Shown piece after piece: positions 40,152 through 50,492 of a stretch of DNA of 64,000 bases (the first letter of the stretch is position 1; each line of letters begins with the position of its first letter). The notes under the pieces are model-generated. The model saw only the letters and a list, made by a program, of their open reading frames with translations, was not told the DNA's origin and did not search any database. A program made the translations under genes and the position numbers. Location of the stretch: assembly GCA_963737555.1 (NCBI GenBank), contig CAVTTB010000004.1, positions 1 through 64,000 on the forward strand, in the 5' to 3' direction. Source of the DNA: JAHJQQ01 sp963737555 (GTDB lineage Bacteria; Pseudomonadota; Gammaproteobacteria; Thiohalobacterales; Thiohalobacteraceae).

Positions 40152-41207
40152 TTATCTGAATCTCCCACTTTTGATTTTAGCTTCGAGCTCCATTATTCTG
40201 ATGCAAGCCCAAAGCCACAATTTGGCAGAAAACTCAACAGCCGGTGTTGAGTCCACATCTTGGAAATCACCATCCGTTAATTCATCCAGATCCCGATAAA
40301 AAAGTCTGCCATCTCTTCTGGACAGAAACTCACTTGCTAATTTTTTGTTCTCGTCTTCAAATTGCTTTATCAACTCAGACCTAGCGACTGTGGAAATTGT
40401 AAATGCCGGACCATCCGATATTTCTTGTGCTGCCATGCCAAGTCGCTGTTTGATATCTTTTGCATCATTTAGGTTTAATTCATCAATAACCAGATTCATT
40501 TTTCTAACCATTTCCAGCGAAGCGTGGCTAAGGCTCTTATTCTTGTGCTTGGGGGTAAAATTTATCATTATATTCCAACCCTAGAATCAATCGAAAATCT
40601 ATCGCTGGATCCCCCTGAATCAATTGTTCCTTTTGAAAGGTCTCACAATTATATTATTGGCACCAAAGACATCTTTCCAACGGGATATTATTTGGTAATA
40701 ATTCAGCACTCGCATGGCGTCTTTCGCATTGGGTGGTTCGTAGCGCTTTGTTGTTTTCCCCATTTTAATCATTTGGCAATATCGGCTTACCCACCAGTCA
40801 TCTTGCCTTCTTACATAAACGATTATTTTAACATTTCCCGCGAACGGCTCTAATAAGGAAGCTATTTTTTGTATTTCATTTTTTTGTAAGGAGAAGCAGA
40901 ACTCACTACTTAAAATAACGTTTGGGAGAGCTGTGTTTGCAATCTCTTTATTGAAATCACGAAAGAATTTGTCGCCAAATTCGTCCGCCTGTGTTTCGTT
41001 GAATACTTCCACTCTATGAAGTAATCTATACCCATTGCCTCCAACCGTCGCATAAGCAGCAATACGAAAATGATGAGGCAGTCCTGGTGTTGCTGGTAAA
41101 AAGAACCCCCGCTCAGCCAATATATCGCGGTTATCAAGCAAGAAGGTTTGTATTGTGGTGGAGCCTGCCTTTCCCATCCCAATATGTAAAAATACGTTTT
41201 TTTTCAT
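40152..41207 (-). pseudogene. Sulfotransferase-like protein, two frameshifts
   Basis: About 351 codons. The N-terminus MKKNVFLHIGMGKAGSTTIQ contains the PAPS-binding 5'-phosphosulfate loop (GKAGSTT), and LSSEFCFSL plus IIVYVRRQDDWWVSRYCQMI match the 3'-phosphate-binding region. Two shifts close together (about 40635 and 40565) must be undone: between them the frame reads EQLIQGDPAIDFRLILGLEY, then continues KNKSLSHASLEMVRKMN. It probably transfers sulfate to a surface sugar. The gene is AT-rich compared with the flanks, suggesting recent acquisition. Confidence 0.75.
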
Positions 41208-41222
41208 ATATGATTTCCTGTT

Positions 41223-41590
41223 TCAAGCACCAAGCGCTAGAAGATGAGCGTGATACCGCTTAAAACCAAATGCGTCTCGCGTAAACAATTGCGCTGGAAT
41301 TAGAACTCCACCGCAACAAGTTATTGGTGTTCTCGTTGATACCTCTTTGCCATCGACTATGTGAGTCGGCAAAGTAAGCTTGAATACCAGTCTCTGCCGT
41401 CAGTTGTTGGTGTCCTGCCATATCATAGCCTTGAACGTAAGTCATCGATAGCCATTTTTGCCCCTCAACACGATTGAGTAAATGGCTTAAGCGATTAATC
41501 GCAGAGGCGGCGCTGGCATCTTCCATTCTGGTCAATACGGCGTACAGGTGGCGCGCCACTCCATTAGTGTGCTCATCGATAAGCGGTTAA
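41223..41590 (-). mobile_element. IS30-type transposase remnant
   Basis: Only the catalytic C-terminal part is left: MEDASAASAINRL, LSMTYVQGYDMAGHQQL (second Asp region) and YFADSHSRWQRGINENTNNL carrying the final Glu of the DDE triad, followed by frame-shifted remains GFKRYHAHLLALGA before a stop at 41223. N-terminal DNA-binding region and inverted repeats are absent, so it cannot move. It lies between the sulfotransferase and CheR-like genes and marks past insertion-sequence activity in the island. Confidence 0.75.
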
Positions 41591-41669
41591 GAGCATCATT
41601 GATGAAACAGCCTTCAGCGCTGTTCCGGCATCAGTCACAATTAAATTTCCGAGGGGCGATCACGTCAAA

Positions 41670-42491
41670 TCATCTCCGTATAAATAGCGAACAAAACTTA
41701 AATTTGTAATCAACAACCTCTGCAGAGTACAACGGGAGTCTCCATGAATAACCAGGACTGGCTGGATCAATGTCTTTATCGGTTATTTTCTCTGCCCAAC
41801 CGTAATGGATCTTCTTTATGTTTGCACAATAAGGAAAAAACCCAATCGACTCTATATCAGGTTTTATTGAGTCAGGATGAAAGGCGGTAAGACAAAGTAT
41901 TTTGCTTGTGTATTTCTCAGCCGAGCGCAAGGCCATGCTTTGCTCTCTAGGCGAAACATACGTTAGAGAATTCATGATCAATACGGCATCATATATCTCA
42001 TCGGGTACGTCCGTCACAAAATTCATGGGCGGCAGAAACTCAACCATATCCATAATTTCTCTTGGAATATTTGCTACATTGTTTTTTATATCGACATCGA
42101 AATAAGGTCGCCCGTCAGGAGTCATTCCGTTTAGCACATCGGCGCTATATTCGCCGCATTTAGCAATCTCAAGAAAGTCTGGGTTTATGTCGGTTGCATA
42201 TATTTTCACTTGCTCATCTATTTTATATTTATACTTTAGCATCATAGCAAATGAATATGGCTCAGCACCAATTGAGCAAGAGTGAAACAATACCTTGCAC
42301 TGGCCATTCATATTTGATATCAGCAGCTTAATAAAACTCATCGAGAAACGGACGATTTCTGAAAATGTGGTTGCACCTTTATGCGTCTGGCTATAAATCC
42401 TGATCATCGAAGGAATCCCCCCCCCTTTTCTACGAAGAGAAGACCTCACAAATTTATAGAGCAGTTTTTTAATAAAATTTTTATACGACAT
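41670..42491 (-). CDS. CheR-like SAM methyltransferase
   Basis: 273 residues in an intact, AT-rich frame. SCSIGAEPYSFAMMLKYKY corresponds to the SAM-binding motif of CheR (SxGEEPYS), and IYATDINPDFLEIAKCGEYS to the ATDI...ALxxAxxGxY block; FLPPMNFV and YDAVLIMNSLTYVSPREQSM match the later FDLIFCRNVLIYF-type region, with the catalytic arginine-asparagine pair replaced (MNSLTYV). The CheR N-terminal helical domain is reduced. It lies in a glycan locus, not beside chemoreceptor genes, so its substrate is probably not a chemoreceptor; a role in modifying a glycan or protein carrier is inference. Confidence 0.7.
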   Translation of the reverse strand: MSYKNFIKKLLYKFVRSSLRRKGGGIPSMIRIYSQTHKGATTFSEIVRFSMSFIKLLISNMNGQCKVLFHSCSIGAEPYSFAMMLKYKYKIDEQVKIYATDINPDFLEIAKCGEYSADVLNGMTPDGRPYFDVDIKNNVANIPREIMDMVEFLPPMNFVTDVPDEIYDAVLIMNSLTYVSPREQSMALRSAEKYTSKILCLTAFHPDSIKPDIESIGFFPYCANIKKIHYGWAEKITDKDIDPASPGYSWRLPLYSAEVVDYKFKFCSLFIRR

Positions 42492-42558
42492 AAGGTTTTA
42501 ATTAAGCATTTATTGCTATGACTTCCACTTAGAATCAGTTAATGGTTTTATATTTACA

Positions 42559-43210
42559 TTACCAGACACACTTTTCTCCATGAACTCTACGCGCAACCCA
42601 GGATACGTCATCGGTCACAACAAGCTTACACCTAAGACTATTACATATTGATATTAGAATTGAAGCCTCTATGATTACGTTGTGCGCATGTAATCCAGTA
42701 GGTATATCAGACTGCCAATAATGATGAGAAGTATGATTTAGAAACATTGTAAATCCAGTAACCGACACATGTGCCGGCCTCTAATAGACGCGAAAGGAGG
42801 TGTAATCCATAAACCCCAGTCGTCAACGATGCCGTATGTTCAATGTCGCCTACTTGCACGATATCAGGCGGAAAGTGAATAGGACCGAATTATTGCCCAC
42901 CCAACTCTCAAACTGGGCGAGATGGCAGTCGCCGCGTTTGGGGTGAAATTACAATAACCACACCACCGTTTGTAAGTGCGAATGGACGGCGATTTTCAGG
43001 ATAAGGGTTGGTAACCAATATGTCCGTACGTAACCCGACATCATCCTCGTATCCAACTATTGGCGATTCGTTGAAACGTATAACCAGATCATGACTATCG
43101 ATCCATTTCCCGAGTCTCTCACCTTTCAATGAAGGTGCGTTTCCCACAAAAATAATACTCTGGCCTTCCGGATATCGGCTTAAGAATTGAGATGGCGTTA
43201 TAAGATACAT
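42559..43210 (-). pseudogene. Family 29-like (sialyltransferase-fold) glycosyltransferase, frameshifted
   Basis: Three frames combine: SIIFVGNAPSLKGERLGKW, DLVIRFNESPIVGYEDDVG, RTDILVTNPYPENRRPF; then GDCHLAQFESWVGNNSVLFT; then TASLTTGVYGLHLLSRLLEA and VTGFTMFLNHTSHHYWQSD. The VGNAPSLKG and RFN blocks match the L-motif of bacterial and eukaryotic family 29 transferases, and TTGVYGLHLL the S-motif. It may add an acidic sugar to the glycan. At least two shifts interrupt it and the C-terminus is short. Confidence 0.65.
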
Positions 43211-43274
43211 GACCGTAACTGACCCAAAAGTGACTCACATAACATCTTCCCTGCCTCATACGATCGCAAACAAT

Positions 43275-45153
43275 CTACTGATAGGCTTTCTCTGTTTTGA
43301 TACACATTGCGTAGCGCTGGAAGTAAATCAGAATAAAATATGCTCTAATAGGTTGGACTGGATATCCAACCAAATTCAATGTCTCTTCTATTTTCCATGT
43401 ATTTGAAGGCAATGGCAGAAAAGGAACGCCTGCACGCATTAAAAAAATATTGATGTGATGACGACCGGAAATAGCAATGGGAAATTGCCGAAGAAATCCA
43501 ATCATTTCTTTTAGGCCTAGGCTACCTGCATCGATCCATGGGATTTTATATTTAGAGCAAATAGCCTTTGAAGCTTCAGCCTCACCACCATCACCAATAC
43601 TGAGGTAAGCAGGTCGCAATTCAATCTCATCCACACATTCAAACAATTTCGTCAGCGCCTGTTCATTGGCTGTTACTCCCGCTGTAACCAATACGTAGTT
43701 CGATGCATCAAGTAATCTCACCGTAGGAGCCAACTCACCTTCCATGGCCATAAATGCAAGATCCGCAGTAACAATCGATTGAATTCCCAGTTGAGCAAGA
43801 AATTTCTTTGAGGCCATTTCGCGCACGTGGACGACCTCAATGCGCGAAAGGACTTCATGCAGCAGTTGGGGCATTATTTGTTGAATGGTTGCATTGAGGA
43901 GAAAGACCTTTTTACCTTTCTCTAAAGCGGTCTTCGCCAGGGCAAGCAGAGCCAGCGCACGCACCGAATTATGATGTATCGAGCCCTCTCCGTTTAGCAC
44001 GACCAGGTCGGAAGCTTCCAATGCGGCGTGCAGATCTTGATCTTTGTTTGCCAATTCACGTCGAGTGCTTTCCCACCGTTCGATGTCGATATCGGCAACC
44101 GTGTCCGCAGCGACAGGAAAGCTGTCTGCTTCCTGCTGAATTGCATTTTTTCCCGTCACGGCGAATGCACGAAAGTGTTCGATCCAATAATTGACAGGTA
44201 TCGATGCAGTGATTGCCGTTCCACTGATATGTTTGTTAAAAAGAAGCTTGTATGCCTTTCGAACAGCTCGACATCCGGGATTAGGTAACATCCCGGTATC
44301 GTTGATAAGAAGGACTGCGGGTTTTCGCTGCACGACCGGCGCAGCGCCTGTTCCAGAGGCCATACTTTCCGGCGCCTTTGCATCTATACGTTTGGATCCG
44401 AGCGGCCGCATACCGATTTTCGATTTATAGGCCTCGATCACATCATCAAGCGGTCCAAAAGCCTGAATTTTGCCATGCTGGAGCAAGAGTCCCTTATTGC
44501 AGATTTCGCGCAAGACTTTATTGGAGTGCGATGCCAGCACCAGAATGCTTGAGTCAGTGGCTATCACCTCAAGCTGACGGCGCGCCTTCTGAACAAACGA
44601 AGCATCACCGGTGGCAACAACTTCATCAAGGAGGAGGATGTCGGCATTGACATGCATTGATATCGCAAAGGCAAGTCGAGCACGCATCCCTGACGATAGG
44701 TGCGCATCGGCAAGTGCAGAAAGTCCCCGAGCTCGCTGAAGCGGCCGATTGCATCAATTTTGCTTTTGATCTCGGCCCGGCTCATGCCCAGAAACAGTCC
44801 GCGTATCCATATGTTGTCGTAGCCGGTCGCCTCCATATCCATTCCGAGGCTGAGTTTGAGCAGTGGAGCGACTCGACCCGTGGTATACACCCGTCCTTGC
44901 GTCGGTGCGACAGTCCCGCCATGACGCGCAAGAGTGTCGTCTTACCGGCACCATTGTGGCCGAGCAATGCCAGCTTATCCCCCGGGTTCAGAGTGAGCGA
45001 AATATTTTCTAATGCACGCACTGAAAGCTTGCCGTCCTCCCCAGAATTAACTACACCGCCGGTAGCTTGCTTTGAGTGCTGGTCACTGCGGCGATTTCGA
45101 ACCTTATGAGGCAGCACAGGAAAGTCTAACGTAACATTCTCAAGTTTGATCAT
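43275..45153 (-). pseudogene. Wzt-type ABC ATPase fused to a pyruvyltransferase-like domain, N-terminal part frameshifted
   Basis: The ATPase begins MIKLENVTLDFPVLP and shows Walker A LLGHNGAGKTTLLRVMAGLS; after two shifts (about 44885 and 44690) come VAPLLKLSLGMDMEATGYDN, then the conserved MRARLAFAIS after the signature, and Walker B ADILLLDEVVATGD. From about 44687 a single uninterrupted 470-residue frame carries the end of the ATPase and then, after KIGMRPLGSKRIDA, a complete PS_pyruv_trans-like domain: VLLINDTGMLPNPGCRAVR, VVLNGEGSIHHNS, REMASKKFLAQLGI and ISGRHHINIFLMRAGVPFL. Wzt proteins normally carry a sugar-binding C-terminal domain; a pyruvyltransferase-like domain here suggests export coupled to chain-end modification. 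Confidence 0.78.
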
Positions 45154-45162
45154 CCAAATCAC

Positions 45163-45954
45163 CTAGACCCAATAAGCAATCTGCAGCCGCCAACGCGCAT
45201 AGACCGGCAGGGTAACCATCCATCCCACCACCGTAATCGCAATAGCTACGACCCAAACTTGGGTGCTGGGAAATAAACCAAGCATCGGCGCACGAAGAAC
45301 CTCAATAAGATAATAAAATGGGTTCAGCTGGACAAAGGCACCACGATATCCTTTGGCAAGCTCTGCATGCCAAATAATCGGTGTTACGAAAAAAAACAGC
45401 CTCATAGAGTTATGTATCAATTGGCTAAAATCTCGAAACCGCGCGTTAATCAGGCCGAATAGCAATCCAATCCACATACCATTGAGAAGGATGAGGACCA
45501 ACGCTGGTAGCGCAAGCAAAACGGCAGGAAAAGGTGATATCTGAAATATCAGCAAGAGCAACACATAAACGACGATATTATGACAAAAAATCAATGTGTT
45601 TCGCCATATAAGGCGAAATACATACACAGAATTTGGAACCGGGATCTCCTTAATTGCCGCACTATTGGAAACGAACGATTGTGTGCCTTCAGAAATTAAC
45701 GCAGAAAGCATGTTCCAGGCGATGAAACCTACTGTCAGGTAAGGAATGTACTCACTCGCCGGACGCTGCATGATGGCACTATATAAAGAACCCATCACAC
45801 CGGCGATTATAGCCATGCTCAGGGTGATCCAGAGCGAACCCAACCAGGACCGACGATATCTGGACAAGACGTCACGCCAGCCTAGAGTCATCCATAACTC
45901 ATAACGAAGAAATGCAATATATATGTCCCGCAGCGCGTCTTTCGTACCATTCAT
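45163..45954 (-). CDS. wzm: Wzm-type ABC-2 polysaccharide export permease
   Basis: 263 residues, six membrane helices, intact. It starts with an amphipathic segment and carries RYRRSWLGSLWITLSMAIIA and LFFFVTPIIWHAEL, the usual ABC-2 (TagG/KpsM/Wzm) motifs. With the ATPase encoded immediately downstream it exports a lipid-linked polysaccharide across the inner membrane. Its ATG overlaps the stop of the methyltransferase upstream (ATGA). Confidence 0.9.
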   Translation of the reverse strand: MNGTKDALRDIYIAFLRYELWMTLGWRDVLSRYRRSWLGSLWITLSMAIIAGVMGSLYSAIMQRPASEYIPYLTVGFIAWNMLSALISEGTQSFVSNSAAIKEIPVPNSVYVFRLIWRNTLIFCHNIVVYVLLLLIFQISPFPAVLLALPALVLILLNGMWIGLLFGLINARFRDFSQLIHNSMRLFFFVTPIIWHAELAKGYRGAFVQLNPFYYLIEVLRAPMLGLFPSTQVWVVAIAITVVGWMVTLPVYARWRLQIAYWV

Positions 45955-46823
45955 TTACGTGTTCCGATTCCGACGATACTAAAAACATCCTTCAGCTTTT
46001 CGAGCATTCTTCTTCCAATTTCACGAACAAGATGAACTTTCTGTCTCAATTCGAGGCTTGTGTTCATGTTGCCTGAGCTGTCGATTATTGTGCGATTGTA
46101 GCGAAGCTTTTTGAGCTGCTCTACGTGATCAAACCCCGGGAGAGTGATCAGGCAGATCAGTTCATAAAAGACATTATTATCGAACTGTACAAACAGATCT
46201 TTTGGCGGATGAACATCCGCAGTGTAGTGAATTGGTTGACAGGTGAGGCAAGTGGATGAATACGTGGATCAGATCAATCAGGGATTCGTCTATATGCGTG
46301 AAGAGAGAAAGTTATCGGTATTCCCTCCTCTTTCAAGTCACGCAGCACCAGCCATAGCTCCAGAGATGTCATCCGATTGGGATGCCCAGACCAATCTGAC
46401 CAAAAGAGCTTAAGGCCCCGCTCGAACAAATACGGATCGGCATCAAAATAGGGTTGCTGGATATAGACAAACTCGTCGGAAATTGTGCATGCCTTGCGTA
46501 TAAAGTCTTTTACATCCGCGTTACCCGGCACATGCTCCAGAAAATGTGAAAGCACTACAAACCGCACGAGCTTTTCATCCGGAATGTCATGAATGTCATA
46601 CCGGATGGCATCGTAGCCAGCCGCGATCGTCTTTTCAACTTTGGATTGGTCAATATCTATTCCCAAGCCCCGATGACCATTGAAACGCGTTTTGGCAAAA
46701 GCGAGTGATCCACCTTTCGAGCAACCGAAATCAATGTAATCAATGCTCGAGGTTTCAATCAACCTCCTGAACCTCAGTAGCTTTGTCGGATTTCCCGTTA
46801 TCTTGCTGTCCTGCGAGGTCCAT
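45951..46823 (-). pseudogene. SAM-dependent methyltransferase, frameshifted
   Basis: About 290 codons. From the ATG at 46823 a few codons are read, then shifts lead to TGNPTKLLRFRRLIETSSID, motif I YIDFGCSKGGSLAFAKTRF, LGIDIDQSKVEKT and VVLSHFLEHVPG; after a further shift near 46275-46235 the C-terminal part reads IHYTADVHPPKDLFVQFDNN and LRYNRTIIDSSGNMN. A class I methyltransferase, probably acting on the exported glycan, for example as a chain terminator of the Wzm/Wzt pathway (inference from position). Starts 3 bases after the dehydrogenase stop. Confidence 0.7.
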
Positions 46824-46825
46824 TA

Positions 46826-48126
46826 TCATGCCTTAATTACACGAGGATGTTGTTCGAGATAAACGCCACGTGTATCGACGATCAGCTTCGCGAACTCCAT
46901 AATCATTTGATAGTCGAACTTATCGTGATTTGTTGCCAATACCACACAGTCGTAATCCGGCAAACTTTGGGGTGTCAAAGGGACGCTAGTAAGGTCGAAA
47001 TGATGCTCGCGCATCTCCGGGAACTTAGGGACATGAGGGTCGCTGTAGGATACGTCAGCACCCAAGTCTCGCAATTTCTCCATCAACATGACCGATGGGG
47101 ATTCGCGCATGTCATCAACATTTTTTTTGTAGGCTATTCCGAGCATCAAGATACGACTGCCGTTAACCGACATTTTCGTGAAGTTGAGTGCGGAGGCAAT
47201 CTTGGAAACAACGTAATCTGGCATTGACGAGTTGACTTCGCCGGCCAACTCAATGAAGCGGGTATGTACGCCATACTCGCGCGCCTTCCACGTAGGTATA
47301 AAAGGATCAATCGGTATGCAGTGCCCGCCCCCAGGCCGGGACCAGGATAGTACGGAACAAAGCCAAACGGTTTCGTTGCTGCCGCGCGAATGACTTCATG
47401 AATGTCGATACCCATTTTATCGGCGACGATCTTGATTTCATTCACAAGTCCGATGTTTACTGCACGATGAATATTCTCTTGGTCAACTCTGCTGCACGCA
47501 GCGAACTTACAGGAACGACCTTGTCGATGACCTGCCCATACAGCGCAATGCCGACTTCGAGGCAATCCTGGGTGTGTCCGCCGCAAACTTTGGGAATGGA
47601 GCGTGTGGTGAAGTTGGGGTTACCCGGATCTTCACGCTCCGGCGAGTAAACGAGAAACGCATCGCTGCCGATTTTCAGACCTTTCGACTCGATACGTGGC
47701 AGCAACTCCTCGTCCGTAGTACCTGGATAGGTTGTGCTTTCCAGGGACATGACTTGAGCCCCGGACGCAAATACGGCAACAACGAGTCTGTGGTGTCGAG
47801 GATGAAGCTGAGATCGGGTTCGCGATACTTGTTGAGTGGAGTTGGCACGCAAAGTATCAGAGCGTCAGCCTGTGACGCGCGCGAAAAATCCGTAGTCGGT
47901 TGGAATCCGGCTGCGATTGCGGTATTAATGGCGCCGCTCGAAATATGCTCAATATAGCTCCTTCCTTCCTGCAAAGAATCGACCTTCCGCTGGTCGATAT
48001 CGAAACCGACTACCTTGTAGCCGACCTCGCAATATCGGAGCACGAGGGGAAAGCCCACCGTCCCAACCCAACGATCCCTATCGTAGCCGTCCTGTCCGCT
48101 AATTTTTTTAAGAGGGATGCTTTCAT
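46826..48126 (-). pseudogene. UDP-sugar 6-dehydrogenase (WbpA/UDP-glucose dehydrogenase family), several frameshifts
   Basis: About 433 codons rebuilt from five frames: ATIGIVGLG then VGFPLVLRYCEVGYKVVGFD (NAD-binding), LILCVPTPLNKYREPDLSFI, QVMSLESTTYPGTTDEEL, VYSPEREDPGNPNF, ENIHRAVNIGLVNEIKIVAD, FGFVPYYPGPGLG followed by a shifted GGHCIPIDPFYLTWKAR-type segment, and ILMLGIAYKKNVDDMRESPS. The PYYPGPGLGGHCIP block with the catalytic cysteine is characteristic of WbpA-like UDP-GlcNAc(A) dehydrogenases, which make UDP-uronic acids for surface glycans. Four or more shifts; motifs intact. Confidence 0.82.
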
Positions 48127-48568
48127 CTTCTATCCTTATTATTATCCAGCGGATACATTACGTATGTGCAACTCAATAGTTCGGAATGAAGGGCATGCTG
48201 CGTGAGTTCACGAGACACTATTTCCAGTGCCGCCAGAAAGCGGGCCCTCGATACACGAACCACCGGGATCACAGCTCGACGCACTGCTCCTACGCCCTCT
48301 GTGTACGGGCAGCTTCTTCATGCCCGACCAGACATACATAACATCAACTTTACGCCCACTGATTTTCATCTGATATTTTTGCAGCCAACCTGAGTGCGAA
48401 TACCCCTGCATTTTCGATTGGCTCTGGCCATTCGATGAGCAGACCGATCTCGCCACCTTTGGCGTTGTCGTCCACACGAGAGCCGAATAATTTCATCCTC
48501 GCACCGGAGCCAAACACTTCACGCATGGTGCTGTGAATTGTTTCTATCTGGTATTTCGTCAAACGCAT
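48123..48568 (-). pseudogene. Minimal nucleotidyltransferase (MNT) with truncated HEPN-like tail
   Basis: The first part reads MKLFGSRVDDNAKGGEIGLL, the core of the MNT fold, but the usual GGDIDLL metal-binding aspartates are replaced (GGEIGLL). After a shift near 48385, KISGRKVDVMYVW continues the fold, and after another near 48285 ARFLAALEIVSRELTQHA looks like the start of a HEPN-type partner. MNT-HEPN pairs are toxin-antitoxin modules; this one is broken and probably inactive. Its last bases overlap the start of the dehydrogenase gene. Confidence 0.55.
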
Positions 48569-48592
48569 ACGCGGTCCTGCCCATCGGCAGCC

Positions 48593-50015
48593 TCAGGCCT
48601 CGACGCGATTGTACACATCCTGAAACCGCACAATATCATCCTCGCCCAGATAACTGCCCGACTGCACCTCGATGATCTCCAGCGGGATCGTGCCGGGATT
48701 TTCCAGGCGGTGCTTCGTCCCCAGCGGGATATAGGTTGATTCATTTTCAGACAAGATGAATACGTCTTCACCACGCGTAACACGTGCGGTGCCCTTCACG
48801 ACGATCCAGTGTTCTGCTCGATGGTGATGCATTTGCAGCGATAACTGGGCACCCGGTTTCACGGTCAGGCGTTTGACCTGATAACGGGCGCCGTTGTCGA
48901 TGCCTTCGTAATCGCCCCACGGACGGAACACGCGGCGATGGAATTTGTATTCGTTCCGACCGCTCTTTTTGAGTTGGTTGACGATCTCTTTGACATCTTG
49001 TGCGCGGTCACGATGCGTGACGAGCACGGCATCGGGCGTCTCGATGACCACGGCACCTTCAAGGCCGATGGCGGCGACGCAACGGTGTTGTGCCAGCACC
49101 AGGGTATCGCGCACGTCGAAGGTGAGCACATCACCCTGCATCACGTTACCGGAGGCATCGCGCTCAGAAATCTCCCAGAGAGCCGACCAGGCGCCGACAT
49201 CGGACCAACCGGCATCCAGCGGCACCACGGCAGCCTTGTCGGTTTTTTCCATGACGGCATAGTCGATAGAGTCGCTCGGCGAGCTCAGGAAAGCTTCCTT
49301 GCCGACGCGACAGAAATCCTCATCGCGCTTACCGGTGGTGACTGCAGTCTTGCAGGCTTCCAGAATGGCCGGTGCAAAGCGTTGCATCTCGGCGATCCAG
49401 GCATCGGCGCGCATGGTGAAGATGCCGCTGTTCCAATAGTACTCGCCGGAATCCACATAGCCCTGCGCGGTGGCGAGATCGGGTTTTTCAACGAAACGGC
49501 TGACGCGGTAGGCATCGCCGCCTTCGAGCGCATCGCCGCGACGAATATAGCCGTACCCGGTTTCGGCATGCGCGGGTACGACACCGTAGGTTACCAGGTG
49601 CCCGGCATTCGCCAAGGCAATGCCGCGTTGAACGGCTGATTCAAAGATGCTTTTGTCGGGAATGACGTGATCGGCCGGCATGACCACCATGACGGCATCG
49701 GGATCTTTTTCCAATAGGTACAAGGCGGCGACTGGTCAGTGCCGGCGCGGTGTTGCGCCCTTCGGGTTCGAGCAGAATCGAGGCGGTTGTGCGGCCTAGC
49801 GTCTGTACTTGTTCGGCGACCAGAAACCGGTGTTCTTCATTGCAGACGAAGATGGGTGCCTGCACACCTGGCAAGTCAGCTAAGCGCACCGCCGTCTCTT
49901 GCAGCATGGTGCGATCACCGAACAACGGCAGCAGCGGTTTCGGATAGTGCTCGCGCGACAGCGGCCACAGTCGGCTGCCAGCCCCGCCGGTAAGAATAAC
50001 CGGGTAAATCGACAT
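48593..50015 (-). pseudogene. manC: Mannose-1-phosphate guanylyltransferase / mannose-6-phosphate isomerase, one frameshift
   Basis: About 474 codons, normal for the bifunctional type II enzyme (AlgA/ManC/XanB). N-terminal nucleotidyltransferase: LTGGAGSRLWPLSREHYPKP (residues 8-27), PEGRNTAPAL; then, after one extra base near 49737, VMVVMPADHVI, FVEKPDLATAQGYV and YYWNSGIFT. C-terminal cupin isomerase: RPWGDYEGIDNG, QLSLQMHHHRAEHWIVVKGT with the metal-binding histidines, and YIPLGTKHRLEN. It provides GDP-mannose for mannose, fucose or rhamnose-type residues. A single-base error would explain the break. Confidence 0.9.
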
Positions 50016-50137
50016 TCGTTTCGCCCCTTGGTGACCTGGCTCGGGTGTGCTGCCCGGCCAATCCGAAAGAAGGGGAGATTATACGGTAACTCTGCTGTTT
50101 TAAAACGACTTGATTCTCAAGCCGAACCCCGTTTGCC

Positions 50138-50178
50138 ATAAAAAAACGGCAGCCGCAAACTGGCTGGCGGCTGCCGTG
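50138..50178 (-). terminator. Intrinsic terminator after the ComEA-like gene
   Basis: An 11-bp perfect stem (acggcagccgc / gcggctgccgt, 50146-50177) with a 10-base loop is followed on the minus strand by six or more T. It lies 24 bases past the stop of the ComEA-like gene and separates the housekeeping run from the polysaccharide locus. Confidence 0.9.
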
Positions 50179-50201
50179 ACTCGCAAGTGTAACAGGGGGG
50201 G

Positions 50202-50492
50202 TTATTTCTTGACGGCTGCCGGTGCCGCCTCGCCAAGGCTGATGAGGCCCTGGTTTTTCTCCAGCAGGCTATCGCCGATGCCTTTCACATTGGTTAGATC
50301 CTGCGGGCTGCGAAACGGCCCATGCTGTTCCCGATAGGCAACGATGGCTGCGGCCTTGGCGGGGCCGACCCCTTGCAGAGAGGTCGAGAGCTCCTCGGCA
50401 CTGGCACTGTTGATATCCACGGGCTCGGCAAAGGCCAGCCAGGGTAACAGGCAGAAAAAGGTTATGAGGGTACGGAAAAAGATGCGGATCAT
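50202..50492 (-). CDS. ComEA-like helix-hairpin-helix protein
   Basis: 96 residues from an ATG at 50492, chosen because an aaggaggt site lies just upstream. It has a signal peptide (MIRIFFRTLITFFCLLPWLAFA) quoted in part as FFCLLPWLAFA, then a tandem helix-hairpin-helix region: VDINSASAEELSTSLQGVGP and FRSPQDLTNVKGIGDSLLEK. Such small exported HhH proteins bind DNA in the periplasm and in naturally competent species help DNA uptake; in others the role is unclear. Monocistronic, with its own terminator. Confidence 0.85.
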   Translation of the reverse strand: MIRIFFRTLITFFCLLPWLAFAEPVDINSASAEELSTSLQGVGPAKAAAIVAYREQHGPFRSPQDLTNVKGIGDSLLEKNQGLISLGEAAPAAVKK

